From an uncultured Methylotenera sp. (lineage in GTDB: Bacteria; Pseudomonadota; Gammaproteobacteria; Burkholderiales; Methylophilaceae), in NCBI GenBank assembly GCA_937957775.1, contig CALFXV010000115.1:1-6271 (forward strand): 6,271 nucleotides of DNA. Reading direction: 5' to 3'. Positions 1 to 5,637 of this stretch are shown one piece after another. Under the pieces are notes generated by a model that had not been told where the DNA came from, ran no database searches, and saw only the letters and a list, made by a program, of their open reading frames with translations. The position numbers and the translations under genes are program-made. Positions within the stretch are counted from its first letter, which is position 1. Each line of letters starts with the position of its first letter.

Positions 1-338
1 AAGTTGCTCTCCGTTTGCGCGGCAAACACAAGGCCATTTACACGCCTCACGTCGATACTGGCGACTTCATCGTCGTCGTTAACGCAGCACAACTCAAAGT
101 GACTGGCACCAAGTCTTTGGACAAGGTGTACTACCGCCACTCTGGTTATCCAGGCGGCATCACAGCCACTAACTTCCGCGACATGCAGTCCAAGCACCCT
201 GGACGCGCGCTCGAGAAGGCCGTCAAGGGCATGTTGCCCAAAGGTCCTCTGGGCTACGCCATGATCAAAAAACTCAAGGTGTACGGTGGCGCTGAGCACC
301 CCCACACCGCCCAACAGCCTAAAGTGCTGGACATTTAA
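1..338 (+). CDS. rplM: 50S ribosomal protein L13, 5'-truncated by the window edge
   Basis: L13 is a large-subunit protein that binds 23S rRNA early in 50S assembly. The reading frame is open from base 3 and ends with TAA at 336-338. The visible part begins [20 protein letters not shown], which aligns with about residue 32 of the 142-residue E. coli protein, so roughly the first 31 residues lie outside the window. Family landmarks are [14 protein letters not shown], the [12 protein letters not shown] segment, [12 protein letters not shown] and the C-terminal [13 protein letters not shown] at 15-17 is an internal Leu codon aligned with E. coli Leu36, not a start. The next gene, rpsI, begins 12 bases after the stop, and its ribosome binding site overlaps the L13 stop codon. 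This is the usual L13-S9 operon with coupled translation. Identification is by family similarity and operon context, and is close to certain. Confidence 0.97.
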   Translation, partial: VALRLRGKHKAIYTPHVDTGDFIVVVNAAQLKVTGTKSLDKVYYRHSGYPGGITATNFRDMQSKHPGRALEKAVKGMLPKGPLGYAMIKKLKVYGGAEHPHTAQQPKVLDI

Positions 339-342
339 GGAG
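337..342 (+). promoter_or_regulatory. Ribosome binding site of rpsI, overlapping the rplM stop
   Basis: AAGGAG lies 8 bases before the ATG at 351 and shares two bases with the rplM TAA. It decides the start. An in-frame TTG at 345 would be only 2 bases downstream of this site, too close for initiation, while ATG 351 is well spaced. The overlap implies translational coupling of S9 to L13. Confidence 0.85.
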
Positions 343-350
343 CCTTGAGA

Positions 351-743
351 ATGATTGGTGAATGGAACAATGGCACCGGCCGTCGCAAATCTAGCGTCGC
401 CCGCGTGTTTCTGAAAAAAGGCTCTGGCAAGATCACGGTCAATGGCAAGGACATCCAAGCCTACTTCGGCCGCGAGACTTCGATCATGATCGCTAAGCAA
501 CCTCTGTTTTTGACAAACAATGTCGAGTCTTTCGACATTCAAATCAATGTGCACGGTGGCGGCGAATCTGGTCAAGCTGGTGCAGCTCGTCACGGCATCA
601 CACGTGCCCTGATTGACTATGATGCTTCTTTGAAGCCCGTGCTCAGCCAAGCTGGTTTTGTCACTCGTGACGCCCGCGAAGTTGAACGTAAAAAGGTCGG
701 CTTGCACTCTGCTCGTCGCCGTAAGCAGTTCTCTAAGCGTTAA
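351..743 (+). CDS. rpsI: 30S ribosomal protein S9
   Basis: S9 is a small-subunit head protein whose basic C-terminal tail reaches the P-site tRNA anticodon stem-loop. From ATG 351 the product is 130 residues, the same length as E. coli S9. It starts [20 protein letters not shown]. Visible family motifs are [12 protein letters not shown] (about 8-19), QAYFGRET (about 37-44), [21 protein letters not shown] (about 67-87), [22 protein letters not shown] (about 102-123) and the invariant ending QFSKR, whose terminal Lys-Arg contact tRNA in known structures. It forms an operon with rplM immediately upstream. A strong terminator starts 22 bases after the stop, so the operon probably ends here. Nothing is unusual in the protein. 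Confidence 0.98.
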   Translation: MIGEWNNGTGRRKSSVARVFLKKGSGKITVNGKDIQAYFGRETSIMIAKQPLFLTNNVESFDIQINVHGGGESGQAGAARHGITRALIDYDASLKPVLSQAGFVTRDAREVERKKVGLHSARRRKQFSKR

Positions 744-764
744 TTCGTTTTTACCTGCTTCAAG

Positions 765-798
765 AAAACCGCACTGGTTCGCCAGGGCGGTTTTTTTT
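765..798 (+). terminator. Rho-independent terminator of the rplM-rpsI operon
   Basis: The arm AAAACCGC (765-772) pairs with GCGGTTTT (787-794). Inside it, CTGG (774-777) pairs with CCAG (782-785) around a TTCG tetraloop, with a single A-G mismatch between the two helices. An unbroken run of eight T follows the GC-rich part (791-798). This is a textbook intrinsic terminator 22 bases beyond the rpsI stop. Confidence 0.93.
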
Positions 799-820
799 CG
801 TCTTCACATGCAAGAACGCA

Positions 821-915
821 GTACTGGAAGAGGTGGTGCTGGTGTTCGGACGCGCGAAGTTCTGAGTAAAGCGAAGATGAGCAAGTCTGAATACCAGCGC
901 CGCCTCTTCCAGTAC
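821..915 (+). repeat. Long inverted repeat: 31-bp stem with 33-nt loop, possible structured RNA
   Basis: The left arm 821-851 (starts GTACTGGAAGAGG, ends TTCGGAC) pairs along its full length with the right arm 885-915 (starts GTCTGAA, ends CCTCTTCCAGTAC). Of 31 pairs, 27 are Watson-Crick. The other four (834-902, 837-899, 844-892, 848-888) are all G-U wobbles when read as plus-strand RNA, and would be A-C mismatches on the minus strand. The loop is 852-884, where only a weak GC/GC pair (854-855 with 881-882) might form. The stem is much longer than a terminator stem and has no T-run. The pairing is seen directly. Whether this is a transcribed RNA, an RNase III target, a small mobile repeat or a chance relic is unknown. 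I do not recognise its family. Confidence 0.8.
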
Positions 916-962
916 GGACAGTCAGAAGCCCCTTTTAACAGGGCAGTTATTCAAAGTTAATT

Positions 963-997
963 GTTGACTGATCCACTATACTACTCACCCAGTCGAC
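963..997 (+). promoter_or_regulatory. erpA promoter -10 box inside an inverted repeat (possible operator)
   Basis: TATACT at 977-982 is a good sigma70 -10 element, placing the start near 989 and giving an untranslated leader of about 19 bases. No good -35 hexamer lies 16-18 bases upstream. TTGACT at 964-969 resembles a -35 but is only 7 bases from the -10. GTTGACTG (963-970) and CAGTCGAC (990-997) form an inverted repeat with one G-T pair that brackets the -10 box. A poor -35 plus flanking half-sites suggests a regulated promoter. The Fe-S regulator IscR controls erpA in E. coli, but the half-site spacing here does not fit the usual IscR box, so the regulator is not identified. Confidence 0.5.
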
Positions 998-1007
998 GGA
1001 GAAAATC

Positions 1008-1373
1008 ATGAGCGCATTAGCCGAAACCATCCCCACAGAAATGCCTGAAGCCATTGTCTTCACAGACAGTGCTGCCGCCAAAGTGGCCGATCTGATTGCC
1101 GAAGAAGGCAACCCCGATTTGAAACTGCGCGTGTTTGTGCAGGGTGGCGGTTGCTCAGGCTTTCAGTATGGTTTCACGTTTGACGAAATCGTCAACGAAG
1201 ACGACACCACCATGACCAAACATGGCGTGTCTTTGCTGATCGATGCCATGAGCTACCAATATTTGTTGGGCGCAGAAATTGATTACAAAGAAGACCTGCA
1301 AGGCGCGCAGTTTGTCATCAAGAACCCCAATGCCACCACCACTTGTGGTTGCGGTTCTTCTTTTTCAGTTTAA
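1008..1373 (+). CDS. erpA: A-type iron-sulfur cluster insertion protein ErpA
   Basis: ErpA is a cytoplasmic A-type carrier that receives Fe-S clusters from a scaffold and delivers them to apo-enzymes, including isoprenoid-synthesis enzymes in E. coli. The 121-residue product has a short variable N-terminus and then one HesB/IscA-like domain (about 16-121). The three cluster-ligand cysteines are present: Cys49 in [11 protein letters not shown], and Cys113 and Cys115 in [11 protein letters not shown]. The central segments LRVFVQGG and [18 protein letters not shown] are typical. ErpA is preferred over IscA because of the acidic N-terminal extension and the position beside rplM-rpsI and anmK, as in other betaproteobacteria; no isc genes are present. 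GGAG at 998-1001 lies 6 bases before ATG 1008. The gene has its own promoter and ends at a palindromic terminator that it shares with the convergent citrate synthase gene. Confidence 0.95.
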   Translation: MSALAETIPTEMPEAIVFTDSAAAKVADLIAEEGNPDLKLRVFVQGGGCSGFQYGFTFDEIVNEDDTTMTKHGVSLLIDAMSYQYLLGAEIDYKEDLQGAQFVIKNPNATTTCGCGSSFSV

Positions 1374-1384
1374 TAGATTCAATT

Positions 1385-1419
1385 AATAAAAAAGCCAAGC
1401 AATGCTTGGCTTTTTTATT
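1385..1419. terminator. Bidirectional terminator between convergent erpA and gltA
   Basis: The arm AATAAAAAAGCCAAGC (1385-1400) pairs perfectly with 1404-1419 around the 3-nt loop AAT. The GC-rich core is AGCCAAGC/GCTTGGCT. In both directions it ends in a run of six T, at 1411-1416 on the plus strand and as the complement of the A-run 1388-1393 on the minus strand. It starts 12 bases after the erpA stop and lies 11 bases beyond the gltA stop, so one element can end both transcripts. Confidence 0.93.
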
Positions 1420-1429
1420 GTCTGTCGTT

Positions 1430-2725
1430 CTAGCGTTGTTCTATAGGCAGCAGGTCGCGTCGACTTGAGCCTTTATACAACTGCCTAGGCCGACCAATTT
1501 TATGTTCTTCGTCAGAAATCATTTCTGACCATTGGGCTATCCAACCGGCGGTTCTAGCCAGAGCAAAAATGGCAGTAAACATAGAGTTGGGTATGCCCAT
1601 GGCGCGCATGACAATGCCGCTGTAAAAATCAACGTTTGGATAAAGTTTACGTGAAACAAAGTATTCGTCTTCCAGCGCGATTTTTTCCAGCTCCATGGCC
1701 AGTTTAAACATGGGGTCATCGTTCAAGCCTAACTCATCGAGCACCTCGTGGCAGGTGGTGCGCATGATTTTGGCGCGCGGGTCCATGTTACGGTAAACGC
1801 GGTGGCCAAAGCCCATCAGGCGGAAGGTGTCGTTCTTATCTTTAGCCCGTTTGATGAATTCGCCTATGCGTGACACGTCGCCTATTTCTTCTAGCATGGT
1901 TAGCGTCGCCTCATTGGCACCACCGTGCGCCGGTCCCCACAGTGAGGCGATGCCGGCTGAGATGCAGGCGTAAGGATTGGCGCCACTGGAACCCACTAAA
2001 CGCACGGTACTGGTTGAGGCGTTTTGTTCGTGGTCGGCATGCAAAATCAGAATGCGCTCAAATGCCTTGGCTAAAACTGGGTTGGGCACGTATTTTTCGC
2101 AGGGCGTAGCAAACATCATGTGCATGAAGTTTTCGGCGTAATTCAAATGATTTTGCGGGTACATAAACGGCTGACCCAAATTGTATTTAAAGCTCCACGC
2201 GGCTATGGTGGGCACTTTAGCCAATAGGCGATGCGCGGAAATTTCACGGTGTTTGGCATCGCGGATATCCATGGCATCAAAGTAAAACGCCGACAAGGAA
2301 CCCACCACCCCAACCATAACCGCCATAGGGTGGGCATCGCGCCTAAAGCCGCGAAAAATATTGCTAAGCTGATCGTGCAACATGGTGCTGCCATTGATGG
2401 TGTTGGTGAATTGCTGTTTTTGCTCGGCATTGGGCAGTTCGCCGTGTAACAGCAAATAAGACACTTCCATGAAGTTGCAATGCTCAGCCAGTTGTTCAAT
2501 GGGGTAGCCGCGGTAGTAAAGCAGGCCTTTTTCCCCATCAATAAAGGTGATGTCGGAGTTGCAGGCCGCTGTTGACATAAAGCCTGGGTCATAGGTGAAC
2601 ACGCCGTGCTTACCTAGGCTGCGTATGTCTATCACGTCGTTGCCCAAGCTGCCCGACAGCATAGGCAATTCAATGGGCGCAGCACCGTTGTCGAAAGTAA
2701 TCGTGGCTTTAGTCGGTTTGGTCAT
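1430..2725 (-). CDS. gltA: Citrate synthase (type II, GltA-like)
   Basis: The enzyme condenses oxaloacetate and acetyl-CoA to citrate and CoA, the entry step of the TCA cycle, in the cytoplasm. The 431-residue product is close to the E. coli GltA length (427) and collinear with it. An N-terminal beta-rich segment (about 1-60, including [22 protein letters not shown]) marks the hexameric type found in Gram-negatives. The catalytic triad is visible: His267 in [11 protein letters not shown], His308 in [15 protein letters not shown] and Asp366 in [20 protein letters not shown] (229-239) and the C-terminal GRPRQLYKG are also family signatures. The start ATG (complement of 2723-2725) agrees with the E. 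coli N-terminus, although no clear Shine-Dalgarno sequence precedes it. The stop is TAG. It lies downstream of anmK on the same strand but has a promoter-like -10 in the gap. A methylcitrate synthase (PrpC) is less likely, since those are shorter and lack this N-terminal domain. Confidence 0.96.
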   Translation of the reverse strand: MTKPTKATITFDNGAAPIELPMLSGSLGNDVIDIRSLGKHGVFTYDPGFMSTAACNSDITFIDGEKGLLYYRGYPIEQLAEHCNFMEVSYLLLHGELPNAEQKQQFTNTINGSTMLHDQLSNIFRGFRRDAHPMAVMVGVVGSLSAFYFDAMDIRDAKHREISAHRLLAKVPTIAAWSFKYNLGQPFMYPQNHLNYAENFMHMMFATPCEKYVPNPVLAKAFERILILHADHEQNASTSTVRLVGSSGANPYACISAGIASLWGPAHGGANEATLTMLEEIGDVSRIGEFIKRAKDKNDTFRLMGFGHRVYRNMDPRAKIMRTTCHEVLDELGLNDDPMFKLAMELEKIALEDEYFVSRKLYPNVDFYSGIVMRAMGIPNSMFTAIFALARTAGWIAQWSEMISDEEHKIGRPRQLYKGSSRRDLLPIEQR

Positions 2726-2759
2726 GAGATGGATTCTTGCAGGTTATTTGGTCAAAATA

Positions 2760-2765
2760 ATTATA
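2760..2765 (-). promoter_or_regulatory. Probable gltA promoter, -10 box
   Basis: On the minus strand this reads TATAAT, a perfect -10 hexamer, 34 bases before the gltA start codon. The -35 region 17 bases upstream (2783-2788, TGCAAG on the minus strand) is poor, so the promoter may be weak or activator-dependent. The 106-bp gap between the anmK stop and the gltA start contains no convincing T-tailed terminator for anmK, so some read-through from anmK is possible. Confidence 0.5.
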
Positions 2766-2831
2766 CTGTAATCGCAGGCTTACTTGCATAGGGAAAACTG
2801 CCCAAGCTTGATTTAGTTGGCTTTTGCCGGA

Positions 2832-3980
2832 TTAATGCTGATAAATCGCGCCCAAAATTCGTGCACCGCTTGCACCAGTGACGGGCGCTAGATTGGCGGT
2901 TTTTTTCTCCAAACATTGTTTGGCTAGCCAGGCAAAGGCTATCGCTTCTACCCAGTCCACGCCTATGCCCAAGCTGTCAGTTGATTTGCATGGGATAGGG
3001 CCAAGCAGAGTTTGCAATTTTTTGACTAACAGTTGATTGTGCGAGCCGCCGCCGCATAGGTAGACTTCATCCACTGCTGGGCAGTGCATTTTTAAGGCTG
3101 AGTAAACCGATTCCGCACTTAAATCTACCAAGGTATGCGCCACGTCTTGCCCTGGCATGAAGGGGTTGAATGAGACCACGGCTTGCAGATTTTCTTCTAA
3201 CCAATTCAGGTTAAACAGGTCGCGGCCGGTGCTCTTGGGTGGCGGCGCCGCGAAAAAATCCTCTTGCAACAAGCGCGCCAACAGGCTGGGTATGGTTTGC
3301 CCAGAGCTTGCCCAGGCGCCATTCGCGTCGTAATCTTGCCCAAGCTGCTGTTTGATCCAAGCATCCAATAGCATATTGCCTGGCCCGGAGTCGAAACCAA
3401 CTACGCTATCTTGCTTGGCGTCCAGTGAATTTTCTGTGCGGCTAAGGTAAGTGATGTTGGCAATGCCGCCTAAATTGATGATGGCCCGATTCAGGCTTGG
3501 ATCGGCAAACACGGCTTGGTGAAAGGCTGGCACCAAGGGAGCACCTTGTCCGCCGGCTGCCACGTCGCGACTTCTAAAATCCGACACCACGGTAATTTGG
3601 CACAGTTCCGTTAATAAAGCGGCGTTGCCTATTTGCATGGTGAAGCCTATGCCATCGCTAAAACCCGGCCTATGCCGTATGGTTTGGCCATGGCAACCCA
3701 CAGCCGTGATGTCGCTAGGCTTTAGCTGGGCTTTGTCTAACAATTCTTGAATGGCCAGCGCATACAATTTGGCCAGCGTATTGCTAATCAGCGCGGTCTC
3801 TTCCAGCTCGTTGGCGGTGGGGTGCTGCAGGGCTAAAACAGCGCTGCGCAGTGTCGCTGGGTAGGCTAAAAAATGCGTTAGCAGTGGCTGCGGTTTTTCA
3901 TCTTCAAACCCGACCAATGCAACGTCGACGCCATCTAGGCTGGTGCCAGACATGAGTCCTATGAAAAGTTTGCGCGTCAT
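2832..3980 (-). CDS. anmK: Anhydro-N-acetylmuramic acid kinase AnmK
   Basis: AnmK hydrolyses the 1,6-anhydro bond of anhydroMurNAc and phosphorylates it with ATP to give MurNAc-6-phosphate, a step in recycling cell-wall murein. It is cytoplasmic and belongs to the sugar kinase/Hsp70/actin fold. The 382-residue product (E. coli: 369) shows the N-terminal phosphate-binding motif GLMSGTSLDGVD (8-19), GCHGQTIRHRP (95-105), DFRSRDVAAGGQGAPLVPAFH (134-154), INLGGIANIT (168-177), GFDSGPGNMLLDAW (195-208, with Asp197 the probable catalytic base by family analogy), YLCGGGSHN (307-315) and DWVEAIAFAWLA (342-353). The frame extends to a TTG at 4037, but the extra 19 residues have no family counterpart. 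ATG at 3980 puts MTRKLFIGLMSG where the family begins, so I choose it. No good Shine-Dalgarno is seen before it. It diverges from tyrS, a known betaproteobacterial pairing. Confidence 0.95.
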   Translation of the reverse strand: MTRKLFIGLMSGTSLDGVDVALVGFEDEKPQPLLTHFLAYPATLRSAVLALQHPTANELEETALISNTLAKLYALAIQELLDKAQLKPSDITAVGCHGQTIRHRPGFSDGIGFTMQIGNAALLTELCQITVVSDFRSRDVAAGGQGAPLVPAFHQAVFADPSLNRAIINLGGIANITYLSRTENSLDAKQDSVVGFDSGPGNMLLDAWIKQQLGQDYDANGAWASSGQTIPSLLARLLQEDFFAAPPPKSTGRDLFNLNWLEENLQAVVSFNPFMPGQDVAHTLVDLSAESVYSALKMHCPAVDEVYLCGGGSHNQLLVKKLQTLLGPIPCKSTDSLGIGVDWVEAIAFAWLAKQCLEKKTANLAPVTGASGARILGAIYQH

Positions 3981-4044
3981 GTGTTTTAGGTGATGCGTTC
4001 GACTGGAAGTTAATCTAATGAGGCAATACGACCTCAATTTGCGT

Positions 4045-4050
4045 TAAAAT
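4045..4050 (+). promoter_or_regulatory. Probable tyrS promoter, -10 box
   Basis: TAAAAT differs from the consensus TATAAT at one base and would give a start near 4057 and a leader of about 130 bases before the tyrS GTG. The -35 region at 4022-4027 (GGCAAT) is poor. The box lies in the 208-bp gap between divergent anmK and tyrS and overlaps the left edge of a palindrome (4048-4105). No clear anmK promoter can be assigned on the opposite strand. Confidence 0.4.
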
Positions 4051-4105
4051 AGCGGCTTATTAAGCACTGGGCGGTCAGCCTGATTGCTTAATACAGTGCG
4101 CTATT
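4048..4105 (+). repeat. Palindrome / leader hairpin upstream of tyrS
   Basis: The outer arms AATAGCG (4048-4054) and CGCTATT (4099-4105) pair perfectly. After an asymmetric internal loop (3 versus 5 bases), the inner arms TATTAAGC (4058-4065) and GCTTAATA (4086-4093) also pair perfectly, extended by A4066-T4085. A short GGGC/GCCT helix with loop GGTCA (4073-4077) caps the structure. If transcription starts near 4057, only the inner hairpin would be in the RNA, at its very 5' end. As DNA the whole palindrome could be an operator overlapping the -10. No T-tract follows, so it is not an intrinsic terminator. It is not recognisable as a T-box. Confidence 0.6.
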
Positions 4106-4174
4106 GGATGGTAACAGAAAACGCAATTAGAACAACTAAATGCACCCTAAGCAGGCCTGTTTTCCTTCCTCATT

Positions 4175-4180
4175 AAGGAT
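4175..4180 (+). promoter_or_regulatory. Ribosome binding site of tyrS supporting a GTG start
   Basis: AAGGAT lies 8 bases before GTG at 4189. It supports the non-ATG start. No in-frame ATG is near, and the frame from GTG gives the usual family N-terminus. Confidence 0.8.
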
Positions 4181-4188
4181 AAGAATAC

Positions 4189-5388
4189 GTGAATACCGAC
4201 ATCAAACAACAATTGGCCATCATCAAGCGTGGTGCAGACGAGCTGCTGATAGAAGCGGAATTGTTAGAAAAGTTAAAAAAAGGTCAGCCCTTAAGAATTA
4301 AGGCTGGCTTTGATCCAACCGCGCCGGATCTGCATCTAGGTCACACCGTGCTCATTAATAAATTACGCCAATTCCAAGATTTAGGGCATCAAGTGTTATT
4401 TCTAATCGGTGACTTCACCGGCATGATAGGCGACCCGACTGGCAAGAGCGCAACGCGCCCTCCCTTAACTGCCGAGCAGGTTGCAGAAAATGCCAAGTCT
4501 TATACCGCACAAGTGTTTAAAATCCTCAAGCCGGAACAAACCGAAGTGGTGTTTAACTCCAAGTGGTTGAGCGAGTTGGGCGCGGCCGGCATGCTCAAAT
4601 TGGCCGCCAGCCATACCGTGGCGCGCATGTTGGAACGCGATGATTTTTCCAAGCGCTACAAATCCAATCAACCGATTGCGATACACGAATTTTTGTACCC
4701 CTTGTTACAAGGCTACGATTCGGTGGCCTTGAAAGCCGATGTCGAAGTGGGCGGCACCGATCAAAAATTCAACCTATTGATGGGTCGTGAATTGCAAAAA
4801 CAAGCCGGCATGGCCCAGCAATGTGTGTTGACCATGCCATTGCTAGAAGGCTTGGATGGCGTGAATAAGATGTCTAAATCTTTAGGTAATTACATAGGCA
4901 TAGCCGAAGCGCCTGAAGTAATATTCGCCAAAATCATGTCGATTTCAGACGAGTTGATGTGGCGTTACATTGAGTTGCTGTCTTTTGCATCATTGGAAGC
5001 CATCGCCAAATGGAAGGTGGATGTGGCAGCCGGTCAAAATCCACGTGACATTAAAGTGCAGTTTGCCCAAGAAATTGTCGCCCGTTTTCATAGCGTCGCC
5101 GATGCAGAAAAAGCCTTGGCGGATTTTCAAACCAGGGCTAAAGGCGGCATCCCCGATGATGTGCCCGAGATCAGCTTGACTATAGAAGGCGACAGCATAG
5201 GCATAGCCCAGCTACTTAAAATGGCCGGTCTAGTAGAAAGCACCTCGGAAGCCTATCGCGCCATGGAGCAGGGCGGTGTCAAAATCGACAGTGAAAAAGT
5301 CAACGACAGGCAGTTGCAATTAGCTAAAGGCCAGAGCGTTGTTGCTCAAGTGGGCAAGCGTAAATTTGCAAATGTAACAATTTTGTAA
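4189..5388 (+). CDS. tyrS: Tyrosyl-tRNA synthetase
   Basis: TyrRS is a class Ic synthetase that charges tRNA-Tyr in the cytoplasm through a tyrosyl-adenylate intermediate. The 399-residue product carries the Rossmann domain with the HIGH signature as HLGH (49-52, in [15 protein letters not shown]), then [21 protein letters not shown] (73-93), [18 protein letters not shown] (185-202) and the second signature KMSKS (227-231). An S4-type RNA-binding domain follows at about 337-399 ([13 protein letters not shown] through [10 protein letters not shown]). HLGH plus a true KMSKS and about 400 residues mark the TyrZ-like subgroup, unlike E. coli TyrS (424 residues, KFGKT). The GTG start is supported by AAGGAT 8 bases upstream. 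No terminator separates it from the rrn P1 promoter, which begins 16 bases after its stop. Confidence 0.97.
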   Translation: MNTDIKQQLAIIKRGADELLIEAELLEKLKKGQPLRIKAGFDPTAPDLHLGHTVLINKLRQFQDLGHQVLFLIGDFTGMIGDPTGKSATRPPLTAEQVAENAKSYTAQVFKILKPEQTEVVFNSKWLSELGAAGMLKLAASHTVARMLERDDFSKRYKSNQPIAIHEFLYPLLQGYDSVALKADVEVGGTDQKFNLLMGRELQKQAGMAQQCVLTMPLLEGLDGVNKMSKSLGNYIGIAEAPEVIFAKIMSISDELMWRYIELLSFASLEAIAKWKVDVAAGQNPRDIKVQFAQEIVARFHSVADAEKALADFQTRAKGGIPDDVPEISLTIEGDSIGIAQLLKMAGLVESTSEAYRAMEQGGVKIDSEKVNDRQLQLAKGQSVVAQVGKRKFANVTIL

Positions 5389-5404
5389 CTCTGCCGTTTA
5401 AGGC

Positions 5405-5432
5405 TTGACCAAACGCTAGGCTAATGTAGAAT
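5405..5432 (+). promoter_or_regulatory. rrn promoter P1
   Basis: TTGACC (5405-5410) and TAGAAT (5427-5432) are separated by 16 bases and followed by the GC-rich discriminator GCGCGGC. A 16-bp spacer and GC discriminator are typical of rRNA promoters under stringent (ppGpp) control. It begins 16 bases after the tyrS stop. Confidence 0.75.
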
Positions 5433-5437
5433 GCGCG

Positions 5438-5460
5438 GCTTCGTTCAAAAAGAGCGAAGC
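5438..5460 (+). other. Hairpin just downstream of rrn P1
   Basis: GCTTCGTTC (5438-5446) pairs with GAGCGAAGC (5452-5460) around an A5 loop, nine pairs with one G-T. It lies at the expected 5' end of the P1 transcript. A second possible stem, AGCGG (5458-5462) with CCGCT (5474-5478), overlaps it, so the two are mutually exclusive. Neither is followed by a T-run, so I do not call a tyrS terminator. Confidence 0.6.
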
Positions 5461-5481
5461 GGTGGCAAAAAAGCCGCTGGC

Positions 5482-5520
5482 ATTAAATCAATAATAAATA
5501 CGAATCAAATCAAATTTATC
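5482..5520 (+). promoter_or_regulatory. AT-rich UP-like element upstream of rrn P2
   Basis: This tract, almost entirely A and T with A/T runs, sits directly upstream of the P2 -35 box. That is where UP elements bind the alpha C-terminal domain of RNA polymerase in rRNA promoters. Assignment is by composition and position only. Confidence 0.5.
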
Positions 5521-5521
5521 A

Positions 5522-5549
5522 TTGACGGGTCTTAAAAGGTCTGTATAAT
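5522..5549 (+). promoter_or_regulatory. rrn promoter P2
   Basis: TTGACG (5522-5527) and a perfect TATAAT (5544-5549) are 16 bases apart, followed by GCGCACC, a GC-rich discriminator like that of P1. Predicted initiation is near 5556, about 358 bases before mature 16S. This is the best promoter in the window by sequence. Confidence 0.87.
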
Positions 5550-5556
5550 GCGCACC

Positions 5557-5579
5557 TCGTTAACGCAAAGCGTTAGCGA
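5557..5579 (+). other. Hairpin at the 5' end of the P2 rRNA leader
   Basis: TCGTTAACGC (5557-5566) pairs with GCGTTAGCGA (5570-5579) around an AAA loop, ten pairs with one G-U. It begins at the predicted P2 start and may shield the 5' end of the precursor. Confidence 0.6.
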
Positions 5580-5613
5580 ATGACTGCAAGAAACGCTGTT
5601 TTTTCGGTCCTTA

Positions 5614-5624
5614 GTTCTTTAACA
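5614..5624 (+). promoter_or_regulatory. boxA antitermination site of the rRNA leader
   Basis: GTTCTTTAACA matches the rRNA boxA consensus TGYTCTTTAACA, the binding site for NusB-NusE (S10) that assembles the rRNA antitermination complex. It is followed by AATTTAACAACTG and then GTGTGGG (5641-5647), the same order as in E. coli rrn leaders. I did not find a convincing boxB hairpin before it. Confidence 0.88.
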
Positions 5625-5637
5625 ATTTAACAACTGA

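Larger units (their letters stand above)
799..1007. other. Non-coding region between rpsI and erpA
   Basis: This 209-bp stretch follows the rpsI terminator. It holds a large hairpin-forming inverted repeat (821-915), a small GCCC/GGGC stem (928-931 with 941-944, not followed by a T-run), the erpA promoter and the erpA ribosome binding site. A reading frame from ATG 808 to TAA 960 would give 50 residues. It has no ribosome binding site and largely coincides with the hairpin, so I do not call it a gene. No promoter reading into the hairpin is obvious. Confidence 0.7.

Noticed and set aside
808..960. A 50-residue basic reading frame from ATG 808 (part of a longer open frame from 658) lying between rpsI and erpA.
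   Set aside because: It has no ribosome binding site, no family I recognise, and most of its length is the two arms and loop of the 821-915 hairpin. The upstream part of the frame overlaps rpsI and the terminator. The RNA structure is the simpler explanation.
821..960. Integron attC site or other recombination site, suggested by the long palindrome.
   Set aside because: No paired GTTRRRY and RYYYAAC core sites are found at the ends, the stem is nearly perfect instead of bulged, and no integrase or cassette is nearby.
964..969. TTGACT as the -35 box of the erpA promoter.
   Set aside because: It is only 7 bases from the TATACT -10, and no -10-like hexamer lies 16-18 bases downstream of it.
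1870..2449. Plus-strand open frames inside the citrate synthase gene, and similar frames inside anmK and tyrS.
   Set aside because: They are antisense or out-of-frame shadows of well-supported genes, with low-complexity products and no family resemblance.
3981..4037. A 19-residue N-terminal extension of AnmK from a TTG at 4037.
   Set aside because: The extra residues have no match to the family N-terminus, and ATG 3980 places the GLMSGTSLDGVD motif at the usual distance from the start.
4048..4188. T-box riboswitch upstream of tyrS.
   Set aside because: No T-box consensus, specifier loop or terminator/antiterminator pair is seen, and T-boxes are essentially a Gram-positive device.
5438..5478. 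Intrinsic terminator of tyrS.
   Set aside because: The stems are not followed by T-runs. The A-runs lie in the loops, and the hairpins lie downstream of the rrn P1 -10 box.
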